DNA from: Gnetum montanum
Taxonomy: Eukaryota; Streptophyta; Gnetopsida; Gnetales; Gnetaceae
Direction: 5' to 3'
DNA: 35,028 nucleotides
NCBI GenBank assembly: GCA_015680685.1
Contig: MNCI01035206.1
Location: forward strand, 294,316-329,343
This document shows, piece by piece, positions 1 to 10,484 of this stretch. Position numbers and translations under genes: made by a program. The notes beneath the pieces are model-generated. The model was not told the origin of the DNA. It worked only from the letters and a program-made list of their open reading frames with translations, and made no database searches. Each line of letters starts with the position of its first letter. Positions within the stretch are counted from its first letter, which is position 1.

Positions 1-115
1 ACATAACGCAATCATTTCATATTTCACAACCGCACACCGCAATAGCACACACACATACTCACATTAACTACTGAGTTTATTTGGAGGTATCTGGGCCTTG
101 GTATTGCCAGAGACT
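1..115 (+). repeat. Possible 5' LTR tail and primer-binding site of element 1
   Basis: The motif CTTGGTA at 97-103 resembles the CTTGGTA found directly after the other LTRs of this family (for example at 9172). If it is the same site, bases 1 to about 96 are the end of the 5' LTR and the primer site starts near 98. The LTR end is not a clean CA here, and spacing to the conserved leader block (218) is longer than after the LTR at 8699, so the assignment is tentative. Confidence 0.3.
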
Positions 116-568
116 AGCAGGCACCTAAATCCTGTTCAAGGACACTCATTGGCGGTCACATCCCAAATGGTCGCCAACACTTACGTCTTAATCATACTTA
201 ACCATACAATTGCATTTGACAAGTGGAACTAGGAAGACAACAAACGCACAACATGCACACACTGTTTAGCTCTAGCGTACTTAGCAATTAAAGTCTTCAG
301 AATTTAATTGAATCACACATGAATTCCTATGATTCATATGGTTGGGCATATGGGTACCTTGCCACTCATCATTAGCATCGTTTTTGGGGACTTTAATTTT
401 GCGCACGCTATCTAAACTAAGTAAAACTCAATAACCTCATTGTTCAAACCCTAAGAGTTAAATCTTCTAAAAGAATTATTATTACAATTAAATTAAATCT
501 TAACCACACACTACATATAAGCTCATTAATGTCAAATGTCTTCTTCTCATAGGAGCCTATCTTCGCCC
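116..568 (+). other. 5' leader of element 1
   Basis: Non-coding. The block at about 218-385 is clearly related to 9238-9395, downstream of the LTR at 8699, with shared runs such as TATGATTC and ATGGTTGGGCATA. More distant relatives lie in the leaders at 12779-13140 and 15860-16194. This is the expected untranslated leader between the primer site and gag. No gene is seen in it. Confidence 0.6.
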
Positions 569-2350
569 ATGGCAGACCAAGTGCCTCAACAATACTAGGT
601 GGTATATGCTCATCCTGATGAGTATGTACCAGACTTCATCTTCTTCTTGCATCAAGATGAATTGTTGCAGTGGTGCAACGTGAAAGGTAACATTGTGTTG
701 CCACCTAATCAATCTATTCTAGTGATGCTCCAGCTAATGCTCACATAGCATGGGCTTCAACATCTTCACAAAGAGTACAAGATGCAAGATCCTAACTCAA
801 GGGATTATCATCCCACTGAAGCACAAAGGTTAAGGGATCATTAGCTGGAGCATCAACACGAGCTTGTGAAGGGCAAGGGATCAAACACCTTTCCACCTCC
901 GCTTGGTCCATTGGATGGAGGTGACTACTTTTTTAGTGATTCTCCTCTCTTTGACTTTGTTCAAGGGGCCCTCAACTAGAATGTGCAATCCAAAATTCAT
1001 AATCCAAGTTTTGGTCAAAACAGATCCAATGAAAAAAATGGATTTGGAGAGGCAATTCATGATAAGGGGGAAAAAGTAGGTCATGATCGTGATTGTGGTT
1101 GCGATCATCAAAGGAAGGGTGATAGGCGTTAGCATGAAGTAAGTTCTCCTTCCTCTTCCCCTTCATTATCTTCTTCTTCTTCTTCATTTGGCTTAGATCG
1201 TGGCCATAGAGGGAATAACCATGATGGAGGTGACTGACGAGATCAAAACAATAGAAGGAATCATCGAGACAGTTGCAACTGGAGGTGTGGGTAATTTAAA
1301 GAGACCCCTCATCAAGAAAGAAGGGCTAGTAGAGAACATCTTAGGCACCATCACCATGGCCTTGATGAACCTCTACTTGCCACTCAAAGCATGTTAAACA
1401 TTATAGAGGCTGTGAGGATTCCAACAAGGCATGTAAAGGATAGCAGAATAAAGAGGCTGGACATGAACCATATTCCTTAGTTTGAGGGAGGATATGATGC
1501 TGATCCAAAAAATCATCTCTAGGCCTTCCAAGATGCATGTGCCTTGTACAATATTAAGAATAATTAGCAGAAGCTTAAATTATTTTCAAGGACACTCATA
1601 AAGAAAGTAGAAATTTGGTACCAATCTTTGGAACCAAAATTAATTAGGTAGCAGAGTACAATGTTGGAATTGTTCAATGATAAATATCAAACATACTCCC
1701 AAGTGTCCCATCTAAGGAAATAGATCTAAAGATGGAAACAAGGGTACCATGAGCCCTTGGATGCCGCTATTGGCTTATACTATTCTTTGCTGCATAGGTT
1801 CTAGCCATGGATACTCTCAGCTTGATCAACTTCACCATATCATAGATGAGTTGCAATTTGAAACAAGGAAAACCCTTGGCATCTATGCCCAAGGGAGATT
1901 GATAGAGTGAAGCACCCGTTGGATCCAAAATTTAATTGAGTAGGTAGCCAAGGAGGAGGGAGAATTGAGAAAACAAGAAAGTGCAGAGGAATACAATAGG
2001 GATCCTTCTATTCACAAAAGGGAGGTTCGATTTTGAGATAGTGAGGATGAATTAACCAAAGATGAGGTGGCTAATCAGAAAACCTTGTCACTCCAGAAAT
2101 TGCAATCTAAAATCACGGCTAAGGTTGACCAGTTATGGGACTCTATGGACAACAAGTTTTAGGCTATCTTAAAAATTTCTAAAGAGTCCAAGGAGCAAGG
2201 TGATGAGCGTGAGCATCGAAGACATAAGGAAGCTAAACATGTTATATCTAAGGGTAAGGGTAAACTGGCTGCAATAGAGATGGTTGCAGATAGTGACTTA
2301 GATGATGGTGGTGGATGTGATGTTTGCTAGTATGAACATCCCAAGGAATG
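569..2350 (+). pseudogene. gag: gag of element 1, degenerate
   Basis: Starts at an ATG (MADQVPQQY) and keeps one frame to at least 1740, across many TAG codons at positions where glutamine fits. The capsid-like part is at about 1380-1740, with IP-FEGGYDADPKNHL-AFQDAC followed by a WYQSLEP stretch, typical of the plant retrotransposon gag domain. A basic, serine-rich segment lies at about 1090-1330. A zinc-knuckle remnant (C-x2-C-x3-H-x3-C) is at about 2316-2350 in a different frame, so at least one frameshift lies between about 1740 and 2270. Gag would form the virus-like particle that packages the RNA. This copy cannot make it. Confidence 0.7.
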
Positions 2351-3095
2351 TGGCCCAATTATCTCATGCTTGTAGGAATTTGGGGTGTATGCCTTACATC
2401 CATGACTTGCACAAAGGCAAACACCCAAATGATTGCCTTATCTAGAAGGCAATTCTTGACAATTCCACCAACCATAGTAGTACTATCCAAGTGGAACTCC
2501 ACCGCAACCTTATAAATTGTACCAATAGTGGCAGCAACCACAATCATGGGCATTGGCACCTCCAAGATAGTAGTATCCTTACCGACAACCAGAACCTTAT
2601 GGTTACTATGTTTAGCAACCTTCATCTCCATGGGACTCTTCTAATCATGTTTCTACTTACCAACCTCACCACTACCCTCCTGAAGTGTACCAACCACCTT
2701 ATCTAAGAAGGGATGCCACCTACTATCCTCATGCTCCTCCTGTCTCTACACCTACTCCTCTATCTCTTGCATAGCTATCACTTGCTCCATTCATGTAGGC
2801 TAAATTGCTTATCCAACCACAGCAAAGAAATGCTACGAGGGTAGTTAATCTACAACTAGTTAACCTACTAAGCAGGTCAAAACCATGAACAAAGAAAAGA
2901 CCCTTCTTCCAACCTCACAATCCACCAAAGACCTCAAACACATCAGTGGTTGGTAACCTTGCGCCTCCACCTTCCTTTGTCTCACCTTTCTCCAAGTCCC
3001 CTTCAAACTAAAATCCCTCTCAAATCCATACTATAATGTTGACCCATGTTTTTTCTGATTAGATTCAAGCTAGTAAACTACCCAAGAAGTTAACT
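2351..3095 (+). pseudogene. P/Q/Y-rich gag C-terminus or gag-pro linker, degenerate
   Basis: In the frame starting at 2488 (CCA AGT GGA ...) the stretch to about 2800 reads as a proline-, glutamine- and tyrosine-rich low-complexity sequence (for example PPQPYKLYQ) broken by several TAG codons. Such linkers commonly separate the gag knuckle from protease in plant gypsy elements. From about 2800 to 3095 the translation is basic and serine/proline-rich with no recognisable domain. Opposite-strand open frames here are shadows. Confidence 0.4.
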
Positions 3096-3548
3096 AATCC
3101 CAGGAGTCCCCTAGTATATTTGCAAATTGTTGGGAATGAACCTTGTAAAGCTCTCCTTGACTCTGGTTCTGGTGTTAATCTAATCTCGTATGAGATGTAC
3201 ATGATGTGGAAATTTCCTCCCTTGAAGAAGAGCAATATCCAGCTAGAACTGGCAGACTAGTCCATCACTATTCCATTGAAACTGGTAGAGGACATCATAA
3301 CCACCGTTTATGGATAGTCATATCCCACCAACTTCCTAGTAACCAAGATGGAAAACTGCAAGGGAAACTTCCCAATTATTATGGGAAGGGCATGGTTAAG
3401 CACCGTTGATTCCAAAATGGGCATTAGAGATCTTTCCTTGGAGATATCTAAAGAAAATGAATTTGGAAAGATTAAGAAGAAGAGGATTCCATGTATCGCC
3501 TACAACGATTTAGGGTGCCATTGTGTGCAGAAATTAAGGTCAATAAAG
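3096..3548 (+). pseudogene. pro: Aspartic protease (retropepsin) of element 1
   Basis: Retropepsin matures the gag-pol polyprotein. The catalytic motif reads ALLDSGSGVNLIS, with the catalytic Asp at 3159-3161, and the second hallmark NFPIIMGRAWL lies near 3370. Both are well preserved. It is in the same frame as the downstream RT, with no frameshift, but TAG codons occur at 3258 and about 3315, between the active-site loop and the second motif. The domain length is normal. It is part of a single pol reading frame rather than a separate gene. Confidence 0.75.
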
Positions 3549-3779
3549 TGAACATCTATCTTTGCATGCAAGTAGTGTATACCAAAAGCTAAAATCCAAA
3601 GATGTCTGTACGTAGCAGCCACAAAACAAGAAGGCACCCAATGGTTAATAGTTGATTCTAGTAGCAGTACATTATGCATGGAACCTGCTGAGGGCCTAAC
3701 ATCCAAATATGTTGCAAGTATGGATGAACTCAAGCAAATTCATCACTAGCTCTCTAAAGGAGTAAATGATGATGTCAAT

Positions 3780-5300
3780 TGGGGAGAGTTGGAAATTCCT
3801 GACAAGTTTAAACAAGAACCCCTTGAATTGAAGACACTACCAACTGGAATGGAGTTTGTGTTCTTGAAAAATGGAAGGTTGGTCATTATTAATGCCAAGC
3901 TTATTGCAAAACAAAAGAAAATGTTGATGAAGGTTGTGGAAAAATGGTCAGTAACCTTTGCATGGTTATATTCCAAGCTCACTAGTATAGATCCAAGAAT
4001 ATGACAACACCAGATATACACTAACCCTACCATTAAGCTCAAACAACAGTCGCAGTGATGTTTGAATCCCAAATTAAAGTAGATTGTCAAAGAGGAGATT
4101 GAACAACTCCTCAAGGTGAGATTCATCTACCCTATTGCAGATAGTGAGTGGGTCAGTCCATTTGTGATCATGTCCAAGAAAGGTGGCAAATGGCAGGTGT
4201 GCATTGACTTTGAGCTACTCAACATGGCAACTTTCAAAGATAATTTTTTATTGTCTTTTGTCGACCAAATGCTGGACACCATTTCTGGGCATAGCTACTA
4301 CAACTTTCTAGATAGTTATAGTGGCTATAACCAAATCTGAATTGCACCAAAGGACTAAGCAAAGACAACATTCACAAATCCTTATGGGACTTTTTCTTGC
4401 CGTCAAATGCCATTCAATCTATGTAATTCCCCAGCCACATTTCAACAATTAGTCCTTAGCATTTTCCAACAACAAATCATTAGTGGGGTAGAAGTCTTCA
4501 TGGATGACTTTTCTACCGATGAAGCTATGTTCAAGCAAGCCCTGGATTGTCTTGAGCAAGTGTTGAGGAGATATGTCAAAACAAACCTCCGGCTTGATTG
4601 GAAAAAGAGCCATCTTATGGTCCAAGAACGCACAGTCTTAGGGCATCATATCTCAAAAGTAGGAATTAAGGTGGATCCTGAAAAAATAAGGGTCATCCAA
4701 GGAATAACCCATCAACCTAAAATAATTAAAGAAGTGTGGTCATTCCTTGGTCATACTAGCTACTACCGATGCTTCATCAAGAATTTTTCCAGAATTGTCA
4801 AGCTATTGGTGGAATTAACAAAGAACAATGCATTGTTCATCCAGACCCCTGCATGTGAAACAACATTTCAGCAATTGAAGCAAAATCTTGTTAAAACCCC
4901 AATTCTACAAGCACCTAATTGGTCTAGTTTGTTTCATGTGATAATTGATGCATCAAATTATGCTTTGGGGGTAGTGCTTACATAGATGGATGATCAAAAA
5001 CATCCATATTACATTCACTATGCAAGCCAAAGTATTATAGGTGCATAGCTGAACTACACCACAGAAAAGGAGTTAATGGTAGTGGTGTTCACATTAGAGA
5101 AGTTTAGGCACCATGTGCTTGGCTATAAAGTGTTCGTGCACACAGATCATAGTGCCATCTGATTTCTAATGAATAAACCAATAGTGAGCCCCCATGTCAT
5201 ATAATGGCTCATGACTTTGCAAGAATTCGATCTCACAATGGTAGATCGAAAAGGTGTGAATAATATGGTCGCTGACCACTTATCACGCTTGAGATGGGAT
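3780..5300 (+). pseudogene. pol: Reverse transcriptase and RNase H of element 1
   Basis: RT copies the element RNA into cDNA and RNase H removes the RNA strand. Visible RT landmarks: FVIMSKKGGKWQVCIDF (about 4140), FLDSYSGYNQI (about 4305), QMPFNLCNSPATFQQ (about 4400), the catalytic MDD box in VEVFMDDFST (about 4485-4515), and VLGHHISKVGIKVDP (about 4635). RNase H runs from VIIDASNYALGVVL (about 4940) through the TEKEL and VHTDH boxes (about 5070-5150) to NNMVADHLSRL (about 5260). In-frame stops include 4338 (TGA), 4356 (TAA), 4983 (TAG), 5160 (TGA) and 5202 (TAA). There is no frameshift. The family placement is firm, and the gene is non-functional. Confidence 0.85.
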
Positions 5301-5399
5301 GACAAGTTGAAAAATAACCCCTTATCTAATCAGTTCCTTAACGAATCTCTCCTTGCAGAGGTTATTAATGCACAAATGCCCAATGAACCAAAATGGTAT

Positions 5400-6710
5400 G
5401 AAACCATCCTTACTTATCTGCTCAAGCAAAAACTACCGCAAAGGCTAAACACCAGAAAGAAACAACAGTTTCTTCACCAGGCTAAGCATTTCAAGGAAAT
5501 CAATGGGAACCTTTACAAAGTCTATCCTGATGACCCGGTACGCTGGTGTGTCCCTGACATGGATCAACTGTGTGTTCTCCAGGATGCTCATGAAGGCCCT
5601 TGTAGGGGCCATTATGCTAGGAGACACACAACCATAAAAATCCTCATGGTGAAATATTACTAACCAACAATCTTCAGGGATGCACATCAATTTTTCCACA
5701 CTTAAGATTGTTGTCAGAGGGATGGTGGAATGACAACTCGAATGAAGTGGCCACAGCAATGGATTGAGCCTCTTAAGCCATTTGATATTTGGGGCATTGA
5801 CTTTATGGGTCCCATCGCACCTTTGTCAAATGGAAAGGCATATATCATAATCACAGTTGACTATTGCACTAAGTGGGCAAAAGCAGTAGCTGTCACCGAT
5901 TGTACATCCACTACTACTTCACAATTTATATAACAAAATATCATAAAAAGGTTTGGTATGCCTCATGCATTAATTTCTGATAATGGAACTCATTTCATAG
6001 GTGCCACTTTCCAAAAACTTATGCAGTGCTTGGGGGTTAGGCATAAACTCACAACAGCATATCACCCCCAAGCCAATGGTCAAGCTCAGGTCACTAATCG
6101 GGAGATTACAAAAATTCTAACACACACCATTAGAAAATACCGAAGGGACTAGAGTACCAAATTAAATGATGCCCTTTGGGCCTACCACTCCACATGGAAG
6201 TTTCCCATAGGTTATTCTCCCTATGAGCTTATTTACAAAAAATTACCAACACTACCCATCCAATTTGAGCTCTATACACTCTCTACAGCCTATGACCTTG
6301 ACTTGAATCTAAGTCTAGCACCAAAAGAATGACTAATGAACCTCAACACGCTAGATGAAAATCAGTTAATGGCCCTATCATCCAATTAAATGCATAAGAC
6401 ATTGAATAAGAAGTGCATGACATCAAAATAAGAAAAGTCAAGTTTCAACCAGGTGACAAGGTCCTCTACTAGAATCCTACACATGTACCCCAACGAACCA
6501 AATTTCAAATGTTATGGAAAGGACCTTACATTATTGATGAGACTTTTTCATTTGGGGCCATGATTATCTATAAACTTGACAACCCAAACAAGAAACAATT
6601 AGTCAACATCCAACAAGTGAAACCTTTCCATGAGCCCAATCCAACCAATTCAATAGATGCCTCACTAGATGGATAACCATGCTTAATCTTTCAGATCTCA
6701 CCCTTCCAAC
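5400..6710 (+). pseudogene. int: Integrase of element 1, catalytic Glu replaced
   Basis: Integrase joins cDNA ends to host DNA. The N-terminal zinc-binding region is at about 5585-5720 (HEGPCRGH, later a degraded CC pair). The core reads WGIDFMGP (first Asp, about 5795) and ALISDNGTHF (second Asp, about 5975), then YHPQANGQAQV. The residue 35 positions after the second Asp, normally Glu, is Gln. C-terminal wording (VKFQPGDKVLY, LWKGPYIIDE, QVKPFHE) continues to about 6640 after a frameshift near 6415. Stops include 5661, 5703, 5931 and 6150. No chromodomain follows. Just downstream is a GGGGGAG tract (about 6720), a feature often seen after pol in Athila-type elements. Confidence 0.8.
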
Positions 6711-8698
6711 TTAGTCATGGGGGAGATGGTCACCCATACTGACACCTTACACAGCTCCTCAGCCTTTTGACTTTTTTTTTTACGCATTTTTGTTTTTACA
6801 ACTTTTTGTTTTCATATTCTTTGTTTTACATCTTTTTTTTTACCATCATTAATATATTTTATATTTATTGCATACTCTTTTACTTTCTTTTATATTTTCT
6901 TATGTTTGATGTGTTTCTCTACTCTTTCTACTAATAAGGTGTCAGGTACAATGGTAATGTGCTACTCGATAATGGTATGTTTCATTTGTAATTTGATTGT
7001 TGATGTCTAGTTTCTAACTTTGAATGTCATTACTGATGACTAGGACATGGTTTCTTTTCATGTAATAGGCAGTAAGTCCACATCATCCACCCATTTACAT
7101 ACTCTATGGTTTTCCTTGTTTTAAAAACATGCAATCTCTTTTTCATTAATGCAACTTTAATAAATTGGTGACTTGTGTAGTTTCTAGAATTGGGAAGGAA
7201 TCAAAGGTTTGGATAGAGTGTGGCTTCAAAGGGATGTGGTATTCTTTGTGCTTTTCTATTTTTCTATGTGCGGGAGTGTTCTCGTGAGCTTCTCACTATT
7301 CTGTGTCATTCCACAATAGGAAGTCAAATAAGTCCTTGCATGTTGTGGTCCTCATTCAAAAAAAAAAAAAGAGAAGATGGGGATTCAAAGCACACCCCTT
7401 GGACAAAATAAATGCAAAAACGCATGGATTTGCATGGTGTGGTTCCCATTTAAAAAAAAATGAAAATTCAAAACACACCCCTTAGACCAAATAAAAGGGC
7501 TATAAGCATTGGTTATGGGACTTGTCTTATCTCCTCTAACTAAGGTCCTTTCTCATTTCCTACTTTCTCTCTAATTTGGAACAGTGGTTGTTTTGTGGAA
7601 GCATTCTTGTGTCTCAGGGGATGGACTATTCTTAGAATGTCGATGTGAAGTCACTGAAAGTGATTGGCTTTGTTCTAGACTGAGGATGGATCCTGCCAAG
7701 TCATTTAATCACAAACTCCACAAGGGACTTCATGTGACCATAATTAGAAACTCCATTCCATTCTCTCTCTCCTCCATCTTTGCTTTTCATGCCTCACCTC
7801 ACTGCTGGTTTCATGTTTTGATTCAATGTTCTGGTTTGATGTGTCGAGTTTCTCAGTCAATTACTTCTGGATTTTTGTACTTAACTTTTTGTAACCATTA
7901 ATCATCCATGGTGTGCATGGACTCCTTGGTTTGAAGTTGTGTAAGGGCATAAATGGCATGTGCCTGCTTTGGGGAGGATTCACTTGCATATCTTCTAATT
8001 TGGTTAAGTTAATTTCTTTACCCTTAGACATTGTTACAATCGAATTCTTTTTATTTACCCCATCCATGCCATCCAATTTTATGCATTTTCACAACTGTTG
8101 TTAGTGAATTCCTTCTTTTTATTGTGGTAAATTTCTATACCCTCTTTCCAATCTTCCTTGTGTTAAACTTTTTCTAAATTTCATGGACCACTTCTCTTAC
8201 TTAACCCATTCATCAATCTTTTCACTAACATTATCAAGCAACCAATCTATCATAATCACAACTTGGCTAGATCAAATCACTGACAACACATGGTATTCAG
8301 CTGCTATATGTTATACTTTATATACTAATCCTTGATTTTGTTGTGTTTGTAGTGGGAAGAATGGACTAGAAGTGAGACTATCTTCACCAAGGAGGATGCA
8401 ACAATATCACTCATGAGAGATTATTCACAACTGCTAGATCTTTTCTACCTCTCCATCATTCTTCTGTTGCCAAGAGGGGTTGGATGTCCATTGGATCTGA
8501 GGGTGTTCTTTCCTATTGTCATGAACACGCAATTTTGTACACACTTGTAATGTTGTATGCTCGAGCACTTCTATATTTTTTTTCTCTATGTCACTCTACA
8601 TATCAATCGAATAGTCCACATGTCCTAATATATGTTGTAAAGGACTTGTTCCTCTTCTTCTATACTCAAGGAAGAGTTTTCATTTAGTTGTGGGGGTA
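6711..8698 (+). other. Long non-coding 3' region of element 1
   Basis: No gene is supported here. The first part (6765-6920) is very T-rich. A tandem duplication of about 94 bp lies at 7338-7500. Athila elements usually have a long region, sometimes with an env-like frame, between integrase and the 3' LTR. I see no convincing env-like protein: open frames are short and overlap on both strands. The end (8660-8698) reads CTCAAGGAAGAG then a G-rich tract GTGGGGGTA directly before the LTR, which is the likely polypurine tract for plus-strand priming. Confidence 0.55.
7338..7500 (+). repeat. Tandem duplication, about 94 bp, two copies
   Basis: TGCATGTTGTGGTCCTCATT at 7338 recurs as TGCATGGTGTGGTTCCCATT at about 7432. 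Each copy is followed by a poly-A run and then by AAA-CACACCCCTT and a CAAAATAAA-like end. Divergence between copies indicates an old duplication within the non-coding 3' part of element 1. Confidence 0.65.
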
Positions 8699-9171
8699 TG
8701 CTAAATTGGGTTTTTCATATGCTTCAATATCGAAGAAGATGCGATATCGAGTACACGATATCACGGCCTAAGATGTGATATTGTGCATTTGATATCACAG
8801 GGTTACTCCCGGGTTTATAAATACAGCCCCTGGGCAAATGATTGGGAGTAGTTTTTGGTAGTCAAGTAGCAAAACTCTTGCAATTTGTTCATTTGAGAGT
8901 TAGAATATTTTCCAAGTGCCCACAGCAAGAGGTCTAAGTGTGATCATATCTTTATTCAAGCATTGATGTACCTAAACACACCATTGTGTTGGCAATAAAG
9001 ACGAGCTCTTTGATTCACCTTGCAACACTTGAGACTTTCTTTCTTATGCATTTATATATATTGTGATTTCATTCAGTTTACATTAATGTTATTCATTCGG
9101 CAATTAATTTTGATTCATTAAGCAACTAATTAAAATACACAAGCATGACCCCTTCAAACATATGTGTGACA
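8699..9171 (+). repeat. LTR A of the element 1 family (473 bp)
   Basis: It starts TG right after the purine-rich tract GTGGGGGTA and ends CA directly before CTTGGTAGC, the putative primer site. U3 contains several GATATC-like palindromes (8728-8800). A TATA box (TTTATAAATA) is at about 8814-8823, and a polyadenylation signal AATAAA is at 8994-8999, preceded by a small stem-loop (ACACACCATTGTGT). Related LTRs are at 9586-10093, 12287-12778, 16195-16682 and 18612-18996. It is followed by family leader sequence, so it sits between the end of one element and the start of another truncated one. Confidence 0.75.
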
Positions 9172-9395
9172 CTTGGTAGCTTAGAAACGGTTAGCATTTG
9201 ACAACCCAACAGTGTTTACATGAAGTTCAGGATGTGTCCAANCTGGGAAGACAATGAACAGACAACATGCATGCACTATTTAGCTCTAACATACTTGGAA
9301 ATTAGAGTTTGCAAAATTTGACCGGATCACATGTGAATGCCTATGATTCGTATGGTTGGGCATAGTGGTACCTCACTGCTCATCAATGGGTTAGC
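9172..9395 (+). other. Truncated leader of a second family-1 copy
   Basis: It begins with the putative primer site (CTTGGTAGC) and then matches the element 1 leader (9238-9395 against about 218-385). Homology stops near 9395, where an inverted leader from the next copy begins, so no gag follows. Contains the single ambiguous base of the window (9241). Confidence 0.6.
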
Positions 9396-9585
9396 TCTTA
9401 GTAAGGTGTATGATTAATTGATGTTGAGAGGCTCTTAAATGCTCCTAAAGTAAACATGATGGAATAAGTTCTAAGCCTAGTTAACTAAGAAAACATAAAC
9501 CTATATTAGCCTATTGTTATGGACATCCAATCTTGGCCTATTATTCATGCCTAGGACTTGTGTAGCTATCACTAGGATTACCAAG

Positions 9586-10093
9586 TGGAATTACTACTGA
9601 GCCAATCAAGCAACACCACTACTAGGTTACCAAATAACTATAGTTAGCACTCAAAACCAGTCATGTCCATATCGCTTACTAATGACATGTAAAGTAAAGT
9701 ACTTCAAATGTAAATGATTAACTAGGGAAATAGTAAATATTATGCTAAGTAAACAAATAAAACTAAGGGAATGTTGCAATGATGGAAAGTAATCTCAATC
9801 TTTATTATTATCATGAACTACATCCAAGTACAATTCACTCGAATAAAGACACTGGACAATTGTCAAACATCACATTGTAGGCATTCACTCTATTGCTAAG
9901 GCTACAAAAATAAACTACAAGAATTTGGCTAAGAGTGGAATGAAAAGCTACCAAATTCTGCATCCAAGTGTCATTATTTATAGGGCTACACACATTTCGA
10001 GACATTGCATCAATGATGACGTAGCATGGATTACAACATCGTTGCTATGATATCGTAAATACAATATCACCACAACAAAAATTGACTCTATCA
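9586..10093 (-). repeat. LTR B of the element 1 family, inverted (about 508 bp)
   Basis: Read on the - strand it ends CA before CTTGGTAATCC (the family primer-site motif, at 9585 downward), has a TATA box (CCTATAAATAATG) at about 9985-9975, and contains GATATC-like motifs. It is recognisably similar to LTR D (16195-16682). The U3 start at 10093 (TGATAGAG) is an estimate based on TATA distance in the other LTRs. Its leader (about 9585-9405, - strand) runs head-to-head into the leader of LTR A. Only about 100 bp of upstream sequence remains on its other side. Confidence 0.6.
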
Positions 10094-10484
10094 ATATATA
10101 ACCAAGGACATGTGTGGTCCATTTTTTGAGTGGTTTCCCCTTAATTTTAGTCATGTGGAAAATGCCCTATCTTGAATCACAAATTGATAAGTGCATTTTC
10201 ACTTTTCATTTTACAATTTTTTATTATTTTTTATTTCTTTAAAAGTTTTCAATTCTTAATCAATTTTCTATTTCTTGTTATTTTTTCTTTTCTTTATAAT
10301 TTTCTCTTTTCTTGAGTCATTTCCTTTGTGTTTTATGGATATTTACTATGTTTTTGTTAATAATGTTACTAGTCATGATGTAGAAGTCAACACCATGTGT
10401 TGGGTCTTTATCCTATGCTATTAAGATGATTTAGTAAATAATTGTGTAAAGTAGTGAGACAACATCATCCATTCATCTAGTATT
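10094..10484. other. T-rich spacer, no gene
   Basis: The T-rich, low-complexity DNA from about 10190 to 10330 resembles the T-rich stretch after integrase in element 1 (6765-6920). This suggests it is the start of the 3' non-coding part of the copy that ends in LTR C. No coding potential is seen. Confidence 0.4.

Larger units (their letters stand above)
1..9171 (+). mobile_element. Athila-like Ty3/gypsy LTR retrotransposon, degenerate (element 1)
   Basis: Order on the + strand: possible LTR tail and primer site, leader, gag, protease, RT, RNase H, integrase, about 2 kb of T-rich non-coding DNA, and an LTR at 8699-9171. PR-RT-RH-IN order places it in Ty3/gypsy. The RT and RNase H wording (MDDFS box, LQEFDL near the RNase H end, ADHLSRL) and the long untranslated stretch after integrase resemble Athila-type plant elements, and no chromodomain is seen. 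Pol stays in one frame from about 3100 to 6400 but is interrupted by roughly 20 stop codons, so it cannot work. The 5' LTR lies largely or wholly outside the window. Confidence 0.85.

Noticed and set aside
2359-2631. 90-residue - strand open frame within element 1 gag
   Set aside because: It is antisense to a P/Q/Y-rich gag linker on the + strand, with no splice or promoter context.
7584-7901. 105-residue open frame in the 3' part of element 1 as an env-like protein
   Set aside because: No signal peptide, membrane helix pattern or similarity to the rest of the element's genes. It lies in non-coding, AT-rich DNA.
9241-9241. Ambiguous base (n)
   Set aside because: A single unresolved call in a repeat, most likely a sequencing or assembly uncertainty rather than biology.
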